Shown in pieces: positions 44,374-53,582 of a DNA stretch of 63,519 nucleotides. The notes under the pieces are model-generated. The model saw nothing but the letters and a program-made list of their open reading frames with translations, made no database searches and was not told the origin of the DNA. Position numbers and translations under genes: made by a program. Position 1 is the stretch's first letter. Each line of letters begins with the position of its first letter. Location: NCBI GenBank assembly GCA_002069125.1, contig MVZN01000012.1:1-63519 (forward strand). Reading direction: 5' to 3'. Origin of the DNA: Spirochaetes bacterium ADurb.BinA120 (lineage in GTDB: Bacteria > Spirochaetota > UBA4802 > UBA5368).

Positions 44374-45349
44374 GAAAAGAACCGCCATCGATTCCACGCC
44401 GATGGTGGAGGTAAGCGGACTCAAAAAATATTTTGCCGTCCGACGAAAAGGCCTCTTTCAAAAGCCGGGCCAGGTCCGTGCCGTCGACGGCGTCGGCTTT
44501 TCCATACTAAAGGGGCACTGCCTCGGCCTTGTGGGCGAAAGCGGCAGCGGCAAGACCACCGTGGCGAGGTCCATCCTCCGCCTAATCGAACCCGACGCAG
44601 GCCGAATCTCCGTCGGGGGAACCCTCGTGTCCAAACTCGACCGTGGAGAGCTTCGGCGTTTCCGCCGTAATATGCAGATAGTCTTCCAGGATCCATTCGG
44701 CTCCCTCAATCCCCGGATGACGATCGGCAAGATCCTTGGGGAGCCGCTTAAAATCCACACTTCACTTTCAAAAAATGACGTCCGCGAAAGGGTGGCCATG
44801 CTTCTTGATATGGTGGGCCTGTCCGGCGAGCACTCGGACCGCTACCCTCACGAATTCAGCGGAGGCCAGCGCCAGCGCATCGGCATTGCACGGGCCATAG
44901 CGCTCGATCCCGGCTTCATCATTCTCGACGAGCCGGTCTCCGCCCTCGATGTCTCCATTCAGGCGCAGATTCTAAACCTTCTTTCAGACCTCCGAGGGCG
45001 CCTCGATCTCACATATCTCTTCGTGGCGCATGACCTTTCGGTTGTCGAGCACATCAGCGACACAATCGCCGTAATGTATCTGGGAAGGATAGTCGAGGAG
45101 AGCCCCCGGGCCGGCCTGTACCGCAAGCCTCTTCACCCGTACACGCAAAGCCTTATAAAATCAATTCCGGAAAAAAAACCCGTAAAGCACGGTTTCAACG
45201 TGCTTCGCGGAGAGATACCCTCCCCCGAAAATCCCCCCCCCGGCTGTTATTTCCACCCGCGCTGCCCTCGCGTCATGGAGATATGCAGGGAAGAATACCC
45301 GGCGATGAGGCCCTGTGCCGGCGCGCGCGTGGCCTGCCATCTATATTGA
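44366..45349 (+). CDS. Oligopeptide-type ABC transporter ATP-binding protein (OppF/DppF-like)
   Basis: The 327-residue ATPase shows Walker A GLVGESGSGKTTVARS, Q-loop FQDPFGSLNPRM, signature SGGQRQRIGIARA, Walker B FIILDEPVSALD and the H-loop AHDLSVVEHI. The C-terminal OppF-type extension ends with Cys-rich CYFHPRCPRVMEIC, typical for di/oligopeptide and nickel importers. No permease or binding protein gene is near, so its partner is elsewhere. It lies inside the moxR-vwa-TPR run, overlapping or touching each neighbour. Confidence 0.93.
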   Translation: MPEKRTAIDSTPMVEVSGLKKYFAVRRKGLFQKPGQVRAVDGVGFSILKGHCLGLVGESGSGKTTVARSILRLIEPDAGRISVGGTLVSKLDRGELRRFRRNMQIVFQDPFGSLNPRMTIGKILGEPLKIHTSLSKNDVRERVAMLLDMVGLSGEHSDRYPHEFSGGQRQRIGIARAIALDPGFIILDEPVSALDVSIQAQILNLLSDLRGRLDLTYLFVAHDLSVVEHISDTIAVMYLGRIVEESPRAGLYRKPLHPYTQSLIKSIPEKKPVKHGFNVLRGEIPSPENPPPGCYFHPRCPRVMEICREEYPAMRPCAGARVACHLY

Positions 45350-46288
45350 ATGAGATTTAAAGTGCATCGGAAGAAAGAACCGAACAAGACCGCACGATCA
45401 AAAACGCCCCCTCTCCTGTTTTTCGTTATATCACTTTATGCGATATCCACCGGCGGCGCGTGGGCCGAAACTTCGGCCGCCTCGCCGGTCGGAGACCGGT
45501 TTGACCAACTGACGCAGGAGCCCTCACGTAAAACCGAAGAGGCGCTTCCGAAAGAAGAGATCTTTTCCCGTAACGACATACTGTACTGCACAGGCACGGG
45601 ACAGGCGGCCGAGGCCAACAACCGGGCCGCCGAACTCATGGAAAGCGGCGACTACTCGGAGGCCGCCCGTATTCTCGAATCGGGGCTTCTTGGGGCCTCG
45701 CTCTTCCTTCCTTTTCGTTACAACTTAGGGCTGTGCCGCGTCCATCTTCAGGATAATTCCTCCGCGCTAATCCACCTCAACAAGGCGCTTCAATTGCTAC
45801 CGGAATACTCCAAAACCTATCTCCAGATCGGCTTCGTCCACGAACGGAGCGGCCGCGACGATCTGGCCATTCAATATTACAAATCCGCCCTGCACAGAAA
45901 CCCACGCGAATTGGAGGCGTACATACGCACAGGCGACATCTATTACAGGCGAAGGCAGCTCGACATGGCCGCGAAGTTCTACGAGCGGTCCCTGGAGCAA
46001 AGCCCTCGCTACCCTAACGGCCTTCTGGGGCGCGCCAAGATCCATTTCGAACGCGGGGAATACTTCAAGGCGGTCGTTCAGATAAAATCAATCGACACCT
46101 CGGGGGAGTACGACAAATCGCTTCATTATTATCACGCCGAGTCGGCCTACCGCCTGCGGGATTATCAGACCGCTTTCGAGCAGTACGCAGAGCTGCTGAA
46201 ATACCGTGGCGACAGGTTTTTCCTGACCACCTCGACCTTTGTAATCCGCCACAAGATGGAGATGTCCCGCCGGTTCATCGAGCGATGA
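45350..46288 (+). CDS. Exported TPR protein
   Basis: The 312-residue protein has a basic start and a hydrophobic segment LLFFVISLYAIS ending near WAETS (about residue 38), so it is probably exported. Residues 85-285 contain about five TPR units, for example YNLGLCRVHLQDNSSALIHL, TYLQIGFVHERSGRDDLAIQ and AYIRTGDIYYRRRQLDMAAK. TPR arrays mediate protein assembly. Its ATG directly follows the stop of the ABC gene, so translation is coupled. It converges with the DUF481 gene. Confidence 0.85.
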   Translation: MRFKVHRKKEPNKTARSKTPPLLFFVISLYAISTGGAWAETSAASPVGDRFDQLTQEPSRKTEEALPKEEIFSRNDILYCTGTGQAAEANNRAAELMESGDYSEAARILESGLLGASLFLPFRYNLGLCRVHLQDNSSALIHLNKALQLLPEYSKTYLQIGFVHERSGRDDLAIQYYKSALHRNPRELEAYIRTGDIYYRRRQLDMAAKFYERSLEQSPRYPNGLLGRAKIHFERGEYFKAVVQIKSIDTSGEYDKSLHYYHAESAYRLRDYQTAFEQYAELLKYRGDRFFLTTSTFVIRHKMEMSRRFIER

Positions 46289-46303
46289 GCAGCGGAGCGG
46301 GAC

Positions 46304-47113
46304 TTACAGCGTTATTGCAACCTGCCCGTAGGCCGTATCATCCAGTCTTTTGGTGTCACGCAGCGCGGTGCTGTTATAATTGCGAAGGAAACCCGCCTTC
46401 AGCGCAACAAACCTCGAAACGGAAACCGTTAGAGTCATGTCAAGTGCCGAGCGATAATCCTCCCGGTCCATCATCCTCGGGATGTAGAAGGCGGCCAGGG
46501 AAAACACCACCGGTCTGGCCGGAGTCATATACACGCGAAATCGGAGGGACCAGCGGAGCTCTTCGGTGCTCTCTTTCGTCTCATAATCCTCGTACTGGTA
46601 CACCGGAGCGCCGCTCGCGTCCATCTTCCATAAGGCATTTCTGAAAATGGCGAGCTTGATCCCCGCTCCGCTGTTGTTACGAAACGAGAGCCTGGCGGGG
46701 ACGTTGTAATCCGACTGGGAAAATAAAAAAAACTCGAGGCGCGGCAGGAAATAATGGTCATATTTTACAACTCCTGTCCCCTTTCGCTCGTTTACCTCGC
46801 CGGCGTTCTCTCCATAAAAAAACCTGCCTCCAAGGCGGAACTCGGAGATGTTGTCGTCGAAAACCAGGTCGGCCTGAGCGTTGGCCTTCAGCGTATCGGT
46901 ATTGCCCGTTTTACGCTCATACCATCCCGAGAGCGTGAGAAACCAGCGTTTTTCCTCAGGGGCCTTGCGCACAGGCTCCTCATAGGAAAAGACGCTCGCT
47001 TGAATGGGAGGGGTCTCCTTCTCTCCATCGCCAATCTCCTGGGCCATGGCGCCTCCACAGATAGCCATCAGTAAAAACCCGGCGCGGATTATTCTCGGCA
47101 AATCCTTTACCAC
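46304..47113 (-). CDS. DUF481 outer-membrane protein
   Basis: The 269-residue protein has a signal peptide (cleavage near GAMAQE, residue 25) and a beta-rich mature part with the DUF481 pattern: WFLTLSGWYERKTGNTDT, ADLVFDDNISEFRLGGRFFYG and VVKYDHYFLPRLEFFLFSQSDY. Members are predicted barrels in the outer membrane of unknown role. It starts 2 bases after the stop of the HEAT-repeat gene and is surely in the same transcript. Confidence 0.87.
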   Translation of the reverse strand: MVKDLPRIIRAGFLLMAICGGAMAQEIGDGEKETPPIQASVFSYEEPVRKAPEEKRWFLTLSGWYERKTGNTDTLKANAQADLVFDDNISEFRLGGRFFYGENAGEVNERKGTGVVKYDHYFLPRLEFFLFSQSDYNVPARLSFRNNSGAGIKLAIFRNALWKMDASGAPVYQYEDYETKESTEELRWSLRFRVYMTPARPVVFSLAAFYIPRMMDREDYRSALDMTLTVSVSRFVALKAGFLRNYNSTALRDTKRLDDTAYGQVAITL

Positions 47114-47115
47114 TC

Positions 47116-50100
47116 CTACCGCACTATTATCCGTGTCGTCTCCGCGAGATAGCGTTTGTTCACATTCGAAACCATTCTCTCGACGGTCGAGATGAGCTCC
47201 CTGTCAGTCGAGCGCTTCTGTACATATTTTACTATCTCGGCAAGATCGTCGCGAAGTACACGGCCCACATCGTCCATTGCCTGGGCGTATTCGACCGAGC
47301 CGCCGGTTTTCTGATCGTTTTTTCTTTTGCGCAGCTCCACCTCGATCTCCATCTGCGCGATCAGGCGATCCTGGTCGCGCCGGATCAGCTCCGCGATCAT
47401 CGTATCGGCGAGGTCCGAAAAATTGACTGGGCTTAAAAGCTCGAAAAAGCTTTCCGTGGAGGCCCCGCTGTCCGAAGGGACATCGATGAAGCGAACACAA
47501 TGGTATTTCTCGCCCTCAAGCTCCGCCGTGGGCGCGTCGGCAATGATCCGGTTGATGGCCGATAGCGACCGGGCCCGCTTTAGCGAATGCTCCGGGAGCT
47601 CCATTACCTCTCCGTTCATTATCTTCAATCCGCCGGTCATGATCTGCATGTCGAAGAACAGCCTGCCCTCGGGGGCCTTGAACTCGTTAAAAGCTCTGAT
47701 GTTTTCACTTATGCGAAGCCCCGCTTCAGCGGCCGACATCTCATCGTCGAACACCACTACCACCCTGCCCCCGACCATCTGTGAGACGAATCCCTTGAAC
47801 GAGGTTACCACCGGAGTCACCAGTCTCCCGACAAGCCGGTCTCCAGTCACAACGTCGACCGGATTCAGTCCTTCCGTAAATTTCTCATATCCGTGCATTT
47901 CCACATTCAGAAAGGTTTTACGCGGGAGCGAATCCCTCGAGAGCGACCCGACATGGCGCCGAGCGACCGCCTCCCCCGGCTCCTTGACCTCCGGCACGGC
48001 CCCATCGTATTTCCTGAAGATGTTTACGATAAAATGGTCGATCTCACTTAGCTCTTCCGCCGGAAGGAGCGCAACCACCCGGATTATGTCATGAGATATT
48101 CCGTATTCCTCCTTGAGCAGTGAGATAAGGAAATACGAGAATTCCGTTGAGCGCTGGGGCCCCACAGCGGCCAGTATTTCGCGCTGGATCTGCCTGTTCT
48201 TTATGACCATCATATCGCGCAGCGATTTTATGGCCTCCTTGTTTCCCATGCTCAGCAGAAGCGCACAGGAATGGATCCTGACCTTTATCGCCGAGTCCTT
48301 GAGGTACTCCAGAAGATACTTGATGACCTGTCGCCGGTTGACCGAAGCGTTATTGAATACGATATGGCCAATGGCCTGGACCACCGCTTCCTTGATATCG
48401 TTTGAGTTGGACGCCGCAAAGAGGTCGTTAAGGTATTCTATGTCCGCCTCGACTCCACCTCTTCCTATGCAAAGAACCGCCAGGCGCGCGATCCCGGGGC
48501 TGCCGTTTGTCTCGGCCACCTGTTTGAATACGGTATTGGCGGCCACGTTGCCGGCGACGTCCCTGTGCAGAAAAATATCCAGTGTCCGCTCCACGTCCTC
48601 CGATTCGACCGATACCCGTTCGCGGAGAAAATCGATGAGGATATTCAGCGAGCGCTGATCGGAGAAGAGCGACAGCAGGCGGATAGCCCTTCCCTGTTCC
48701 GCGGCATCGCCCGTGGAGAGCTGCACCTCCAGCTCCCCCAGCATATACGAATAATTCAGCATTGAAAGGCTTCGGGAGACGGCAGATGAGATGTCTTCGT
48801 CGGGGTATTTCTTTACATAGTTGAGTATCTTCACCAGCGTCGATGCCGCCTCTTCGATCTTCAGGCGCGCGATGATCTCGCACAGGCGGGCGATCCGGTT
48901 GCGCAGATACCGCTTTTCGAAATTGATCCCTTCTATTCGCAGGGCCGAATTATCCCGCGATTTCGGATCCATATCGTACAGGACCTCCATTAGAATCTCA
49001 AGCCTTCCATTGTCCTCCTTTCTGATGTAAGGAAGCGTCCCTGCGAGATCCCTGATGATCTCCTGTATCAGCGTGCGGTCCACGTTTCGCAGGAAATGAA
49101 CGATCCTTTTCTTCATCTCCGGCGTGAACCTGTCGAGTATAAACCGGCGCAGAACGCGGAAACTCTCCGGGAAATCCTTCTCCATGACCTCCGTAACCAT
49201 GAACTCCCTTCGATACGTTTCGAAATAGGTTTCGAGGGTAACGGTGATATAATTGAATAGCTTGTCCCTCAGCAGGTTGTTGATCCTGTTCTCTTTAAGG
49301 TTAAGGAAAAACCTTTCAAAGATGGCTACGATCATCTCGTTGTCACGCTCGTCCTCAACGGACAGGGCCAGCAAATTACGGAACAGCTTGTCGGGATCGC
49401 GCAGCTTCCCCGAAGACGAATAAAGAAGCCTCAGAACCATATCTATGAGCGCGCGATCGTCCGAGGTGAGCGCCTTCATCGTATATATCAGGAACTCCCG
49501 ATGGTTCGCGCATATCATCGCGTTGATGAATGCGGCCCGGACCCTTCTTGAATACGAATCGAACTGCGAGGTCATCTTTCCGAGCAACACCCGCACGTTC
49601 AGGATCAGCCTGTCCTCGAACTCCGGGGCGTATGTGTACGAGACGTCCTCCTCCCCCCTGCTTTCCTCGGCCTCTTTCATAATGGCGTCGCTCAGCATGG
49701 CCAGGGAGTTGTATACGCCGCATGAGATGGTCTCGTTCCTCTCCTTGAGCAGATCCTCGTACAGCGATACGTCCTTGAAAGCGGAAAGCGCCTCTATCGC
49801 GAAACAGCGCAGAGCGACACCTTTCTCCCGGTCGACTGCAATTTTCCGGACGAAACCGGCGGCGTCGCCTGATCCTGCTCCGTGTATGCGGATAATGGAG
49901 AAGGCCTTTTCCACCGCCTCGATCTGGGATGGGTCCCCCTCATTGTTTTCTATAAAGCTTATAACGGAACCGAGGTCGTCCGCTGAGCCGTATCTTTCGA
50001 TATTCTCCAGGGCGCACAGCTTTTCCGCAACCGAGGTCTCGCCGCCGTTTACAAAATCCATAAGAGCCTGGCCCACCTCCGGCCGGTCAAACTCTTTTAG

Positions 50101-50280
50101 GACGAGGAAAGCGCTCTCCCTCACGAAAGGTTCCTGCTCCAGCTCGCGCAGAAGTATCCTCATCCCGTTTTCAGACCCAACCAGTCCCAGCAGGCGGTGA
50201 AACGCCATCCTCTCATAAGGCGCAAGCTTGAACGAGCGGCTTATCTCGACCTTCAGCGATTGCAAATAATCCTTTTCCAT
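47116..50280 (-). CDS. HEAT-repeat protein with degenerate nucleotide-cyclase-like domain
   Basis: The 1054-residue cytoplasmic protein consists mainly of HEAT/ARM-like helical repeats (about 20-770), for example RIHSCALLLSMGNKEAIKSL. From about 785 to 940 the pattern resembles a class III adenylate/guanylate cyclase domain: FLNVEMHGYEKFTEGLNPVD resembles F-D-I-GFT-L-SE, and VGGRVVVVFDDEMSAAEAGL resembles the GD-V-A-F-DA region. The metal Asp residues are replaced (Glu in the first, none in the second), so catalysis is unlikely. A charged helical tail ends the protein. The ATG at 50280 has GGGAGGAG before it. The cyclase resemblance is my own reading and needs a profile search. Confidence 0.8.
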   Translation of the reverse strand: MEKDYLQSLKVEISRSFKLAPYERMAFHRLLGLVGSENGMRILLRELEQEPFVRESAFLVLKEFDRPEVGQALMDFVNGGETSVAEKLCALENIERYGSADDLGSVISFIENNEGDPSQIEAVEKAFSIIRIHGAGSGDAAGFVRKIAVDREKGVALRCFAIEALSAFKDVSLYEDLLKERNETISCGVYNSLAMLSDAIMKEAEESRGEEDVSYTYAPEFEDRLILNVRVLLGKMTSQFDSYSRRVRAAFINAMICANHREFLIYTMKALTSDDRALIDMVLRLLYSSSGKLRDPDKLFRNLLALSVEDERDNEMIVAIFERFFLNLKENRINNLLRDKLFNYITVTLETYFETYRREFMVTEVMEKDFPESFRVLRRFILDRFTPEMKKRIVHFLRNVDRTLIQEIIRDLAGTLPYIRKEDNGRLEILMEVLYDMDPKSRDNSALRIEGINFEKRYLRNRIARLCEIIARLKIEEAASTLVKILNYVKKYPDEDISSAVSRSLSMLNYSYMLGELEVQLSTGDAAEQGRAIRLLSLFSDQRSLNILIDFLRERVSVESEDVERTLDIFLHRDVAGNVAANTVFKQVAETNGSPGIARLAVLCIGRGGVEADIEYLNDLFAASNSNDIKEAVVQAIGHIVFNNASVNRRQVIKYLLEYLKDSAIKVRIHSCALLLSMGNKEAIKSLRDMMVIKNRQIQREILAAVGPQRSTEFSYFLISLLKEEYGISHDIIRVVALLPAEELSEIDHFIVNIFRKYDGAVPEVKEPGEAVARRHVGSLSRDSLPRKTFLNVEMHGYEKFTEGLNPVDVVTGDRLVGRLVTPVVTSFKGFVSQMVGGRVVVVFDDEMSAAEAGLRISENIRAFNEFKAPEGRLFFDMQIMTGGLKIMNGEVMELPEHSLKRARSLSAINRIIADAPTAELEGEKYHCVRFIDVPSDSGASTESFFELLSPVNFSDLADTMIAELIRRDQDRLIAQMEIEVELRKRKNDQKTGGSVEYAQAMDDVGRVLRDDLAEIVKYVQKRSTDRELISTVERMVSNVNKRYLAETTRIIVR

Positions 50281-50333
50281 CGACTCCTCCCAATCCGGGA
50301 AACGGCGCGCACACTCTCCTCGATTACGCCCAC

Positions 50334-50361
50334 AGAATACCGAGAACCGGAGTGTTTGCAA
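50334..50361 (-). promoter_or_regulatory. Candidate promoter for the HEAT-repeat gene
   Basis: On the minus strand TTGCAA (complement of 50356-50361) and TATTCT (complement of 50334-50339) are spaced by 16 bases, 54 bases before the start codon. Confidence 0.4.
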
Positions 50362-50432
50362 TAAAAAAAGAATTCCCCCGCCGTATCGGCCCCCCCGAAT
50401 GTAGCGCCGCGCCGCCCGAAACCAAAAATGAT

Positions 50433-50461
50433 TTGACGAGCCGCCGGAAAATCAGTATCAT
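50433..50461 (+). promoter_or_regulatory. Sigma-70 promoter for the LPP20-type lipoprotein gene
   Basis: TTGACG at 50433-50438 and TATCAT at 50456-50461 are spaced by 17 bases; each is a five-of-six match. The leader to the ATG at 50549 is about 80 bases and ends with CCAGGAG. The remaining part of the 268-base gap has no gene. Confidence 0.65.
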
Positions 50462-50548
50462 TTCGACATGCCTTTCCTCCGGACTATGCGGAGGCCGTAG
50501 GGGCAATAAACTGCTCTAAAAACAAATCTATCTCCAGGAGTACTATTC

Positions 50549-51793
50549 ATGAAAAGCAACAGGCTTGTACTGTTCGTCGCGCTCTTCTTTCTCGCGGCGG
50601 CGGTCTCATGCGGCGGCGGTTCCAAAAAGCAGGTAAAGGGCGAGTCCGGAAAAGCGGGAAAGGCCGGCTGCGAGCTCTGCGGCGAGGCCACAGGCTACGC
50701 CCAGATATTCGACAACGACCAGTCCCTTGCCCGCGACAGGGCCATCGACGACGCCATGAACAAGCTCGTCGGCAGCAAGCTCGGTACATTTGTAACCGGC
50801 ACCTCTGTGGTCGAAGACTTCGCCCTCGTCTCGTCCATAGTCGAGGCAAAAACCAGCGGAATGGTCCGCAACTGGAAGGTCCTAAAAGAGGGAGCGCAGG
50901 AGGGCGCTTTCGTGATAACCATCTACGGCGAGGTCTTTCCTCAGGCGGTCAACGACACCATAGAGGCCACCCTTAAAAATTACGGCCGGCCCAAATTCAT
51001 GGTTCTCATCCGCGAGACATTCGAGGGCAGGCAGAACATGCCGGGCTTCACCGTGACCGAGCTCACCATGATGGAGATTATGGGCAACGCCGGCTTCGAG
51101 TTCGTCGATGCGGCTACCACACAGCAGCTCATGCGCCGCGACGCGGCCAAGATGCAGCAGGCCATGGCCGGACAGGTAAAGGGCGCCGTTCAGGATTTCC
51201 TTATGGACACGGCCGGGGCCGAGGTCGTCATAGTGGGCGATGTAAAGACCAGCGACCAGAGCGGGGCCATCCAGGCCTATGCCAAAAACATGAAGTCCAA
51301 GCAGGCCATTGTGAACATCAAGGCTATCGACATGTACACGGGCGCCATTCTCGCCACCACAAGCGCGAACGCCCCCGGCGTGCACATAGACGCCGACACC
51401 GCCTCCAAGGCCGCCATCCAGAACTGCCTCAAGCGAATCCTCGGAAAGACCGACGAGGACACGGGCAAGTTCCAGTCCGGACCGTTCATGAACCAGATAA
51501 CGCGGAAATTCCTTCAGTCCGCGACCGGCCGCATGATCATGCTCACCATCACGGGGCTCGACTTCGCGGAGCTCACCAAGTTCCGTAACGAGGTGCAGAA
51601 CCGCGTGCGCGGCGTAAAGAAGGTCTATTCGCGCGGCCAGGCCGGACGCGCGGCCAAGGTCGAGGTGGAGTTCGCCGGAAAGACGGACGACCTGGCGCAG
51701 GAGCTCAACGCCAAGTCTCAGGCGCTCGGTTTCGCCATAGAGATCAAGGAGACATACCCGAACAAGATCACCATAACCGCGAGGAAGCTCTAA
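50549..51793 (+). CDS. LPP20-type lipoprotein
   Basis: The 414-residue protein has a signal sequence with lipobox AVSC (Cys21) followed by Gly/Lys-rich residues. A first domain ATGYAQIFDNDQSLARDRAIDDAMNKL matches, in pieces, the LPP20/FlgT-N fold. A middle part (150-310, RPKFMVLIRETFEG, AGAEVVIVGDVKTSDQSG) is like the nucleotide-fold domain of flagellar assembly protein FlgT and similar lipoproteins. The C-terminal part is beta-alpha (IMLTITGLDFAELTKF). It probably sits in the periplasm. It has a strong promoter and terminator of its own, so it is expressed as a single gene, and its codon choice looks biased towards GC-ending codons, which may indicate abundant expression. Confidence 0.8.
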   Translation: MKSNRLVLFVALFFLAAAVSCGGGSKKQVKGESGKAGKAGCELCGEATGYAQIFDNDQSLARDRAIDDAMNKLVGSKLGTFVTGTSVVEDFALVSSIVEAKTSGMVRNWKVLKEGAQEGAFVITIYGEVFPQAVNDTIEATLKNYGRPKFMVLIRETFEGRQNMPGFTVTELTMMEIMGNAGFEFVDAATTQQLMRRDAAKMQQAMAGQVKGAVQDFLMDTAGAEVVIVGDVKTSDQSGAIQAYAKNMKSKQAIVNIKAIDMYTGAILATTSANAPGVHIDADTASKAAIQNCLKRILGKTDEDTGKFQSGPFMNQITRKFLQSATGRMIMLTITGLDFAELTKFRNEVQNRVRGVKKVYSRGQAGRAAKVEVEFAGKTDDLAQELNAKSQALGFAIEIKETYPNKITITARKL

Positions 51794-51815
51794 GCCGAAA
51801 GCATCATTAAGGCAG

Positions 51816-51846
51816 AAAAAAGGCGGGAGAATTCTCCCGCCTTTTT
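51816..51846. terminator. Bidirectional terminator between convergent lipoprotein genes
   Basis: A 20-base perfect palindrome GGCGGGAGAATTCTCCCGCC (51822-51841) is flanked by an A-run on the left and TTTTTATTT on the right. It can stop the LPP20-type gene on the plus strand and the lipoprotein gene on the minus strand. Confidence 0.9.
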
Positions 51847-51879
51847 ATTTAACCTAATATTCCCATAACGCCGCGACGA

Positions 51880-52365
51880 TCATGGGCCTTCCCCCTTTGT
51901 TCTCACTACGAAATACCTTTCATCCTTTCCTAAAGGCCTGTAGGGGATAAGCAGGGAACCCTCCGACCACCCGCCGGAAGGCGTGAACCCAATAGAAAAA
52001 TCCATGGAAGCCCCCGGAGGTAGGTATTGCGGGGACGGGGGGACAGTCAAAGGACTGAAATCGCCACCCGACAGCTCAATAATATCCGGGGTTTCATTCG
52101 TACCGGTAAGGGTAACATCTCTTTGGGATACATTCGTGATTCTAAAATAAAGGGACGATGGACCCGCGCTATGCCCAAAATCGGCATCTCTGATCAATTC
52201 CCTCACCCAGTTCGGCGGGATTGGGACGTTATCAAAATCATTAACATTCGAATACAGAACCATTATGTCGTGCTCGTCCACCAGATAGTAAAGCTCATCG
52301 CCGCAGGCCAATGGCCAGATTAAGGCCATGCAAAGGACAAGAGCCGTTGAGATTAAGGTTTTCAT
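51880..52365 (-). CDS. Putative lipoprotein with Ig-like domain
   Basis: The 161-residue protein begins MKTLISTALVLCMALIWPLAC (in pieces: basic start, hydrophobic core, PLAC with Cys21) and is likely a lipoprotein. The mature part is beta-rich: SSLYFRITNVSQRDVTLTG, then PPGASMDFSIGFTPSGGWSE, like the choice-of-anchor or ASPM-type Ig-like domain where NVS and F-P-G are usual. I chose the ATG at 52365 with AAAGGG upstream; the frame opens 9 codons earlier. No function is known. Confidence 0.7.
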   Translation of the reverse strand: MKTLISTALVLCMALIWPLACGDELYYLVDEHDIMVLYSNVNDFDNVPIPPNWVRELIRDADFGHSAGPSSLYFRITNVSQRDVTLTGTNETPDIIELSGGDFSPLTVPPSPQYLPPGASMDFSIGFTPSGGWSEGSLLIPYRPLGKDERYFVVRTKGEGP

Positions 52366-52400
52366 CGCAATGCCCTTTCTGTTTCTTTTCATTCAGGCCT

Positions 52401-52769
52401 TCACTCCACCGGCGGCCTCTCCGGCCGAAGGCTTCGCCTGAGATCGTCACCCTTTATGACATAATTTACGATTGCATGATCGACGGCCGCATCGTACCGG
52501 TCCACCGTCCCCTGGCGCACCACGTCGACCGAATCGGCAAAAATATCCTTAGCTATCATCTGCGCGTTTATAAGCGCCGCCTCCTTGGCGGTTTCCATCG
52601 CCTGGACCCCCTCCAGCCCCTCGCGCGGATAGCCCTTGCAAACGATCATATAGCTTGTATCGTCAATAAACCCGCTTTTTATGAGAATCTTACCCCGGTC
52701 TTCGGCCTTTCGCGGGCCGCACCCGGCGAATAAAATCGCTATGGCCATAAACGCCAGAATTTTCCTCAT
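52401..52769 (-). CDS. Small LPP20-like lipoprotein
   Basis: The 122-residue protein has a signal peptide with lipobox LFAGC (Cys17). The mature part contains VCKGYPREGLEGVQAMETAK and EAALINAQMIAKDIF, resembling the short LPP20 fold in which a modified strand is followed by an Ala-rich helix. It ends in a charged tail. It is upstream of the Ig-like lipoprotein on the same strand with a 35-base gap, so the two may be cotranscribed. Function unknown. Confidence 0.75.
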   Translation of the reverse strand: MRKILAFMAIAILFAGCGPRKAEDRGKILIKSGFIDDTSYMIVCKGYPREGLEGVQAMETAKEAALINAQMIAKDIFADSVDVVRQGTVDRYDAAVDHAIVNYVIKGDDLRRSLRPERPPVE

Positions 52770-52817
52770 ACTCCTTCCTCCATCGGGTGTCTAACAATCC
52801 CCGAATATAGGGGCCGG

Positions 52818-53375
52818 TTACAGGCCCAACTCGTTCGAGATCTCGCGCATGGCGCCAAGCGAAATCTCGACGAAGCGCGAAAGCTCCACCCCGAACTTCT
52901 CGCATTCCATTACGATGTCCCTGTTCACCGAGCGCGCGAAGGCCTTTTCTTTCATCCTCTTCACCACAGAGGAAGCTTTTACGCTCGAAAGCTTTTTATC
53001 AGGATAGACGAGCGCGGTCGCGGTGATGAGCCCGGTGACCGTCTCTCCGGCGGCCAGCGCATGCTGGAAGGGGGTGGAGCGCTTCTCGCCCGGAAAGGCC
53101 TCTTCGTTGTGGAGCCTTATCGCGTCCACTATCTCAGGGTCGATGCCGTGCTCGTTCAGAATCCGCACAGCTTCGCGGCCGTGGACCGAGAGATCGGCAT
53201 CGGTAATCTCCACGTCCAGATCGTGCAGAAGGCCGGCGAGCGACCACCTATCTTCGTCCTGGCCCAGCTCCCGCGCGAGCGAGCGCATCACGGCCTCCGA
53301 GGCAAGACAGTGCTTCAGCATGTTTTCGTTTTTAACGTGTTCCCGTAAAAGCCCCAGGGCCTGTTCCCTGTCCAT
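52818..53375 (-). CDS. HD-domain protein
   Basis: The 185-residue protein is a single HD domain: MLKHCLASEAVMRSLA, GLLHDLDVE with His51-Asp52, VHGREAVRILNEHGI, AIRLHNEEAFPGEK. Proteins of this kind (HDIG-type, like predicted hydrolases near ACT and ligase genes) hydrolyse phosphate esters of nucleotides, but the substrate is unknown. I use the ATG at 53375 with AAAGGA in front; a much longer open frame upstream lacks any conserved sequence. The 207-base stretch to the ACT gene has no clear feature. Confidence 0.87.
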   Translation of the reverse strand: MDREQALGLLREHVKNENMLKHCLASEAVMRSLARELGQDEDRWSLAGLLHDLDVEITDADLSVHGREAVRILNEHGIDPEIVDAIRLHNEEAFPGEKRSTPFQHALAAGETVTGLITATALVYPDKKLSSVKASSVVKRMKEKAFARSVNRDIVMECEKFGVELSRFVEISLGAMREISNELGL

Positions 53376-53582
53376 GGTTTTAATCCTTTCCTCTTTCCGA
53401 GCGCTCAGGACTGAAAGATCACTCCGAACGAAAGCCGTTTTTGAAAATTTGGTAGGGCTTTCGCTTACCCTGATCGCCAGAAGATCGCCCGCCGGCTGCG
53501 GGGTATACAGAGTTGTCTTCACCGTTTGCGCTACAAATCCAATATACCGGTGAGAAGGCAAAAAGTGAAAGAATTTTTAGAC

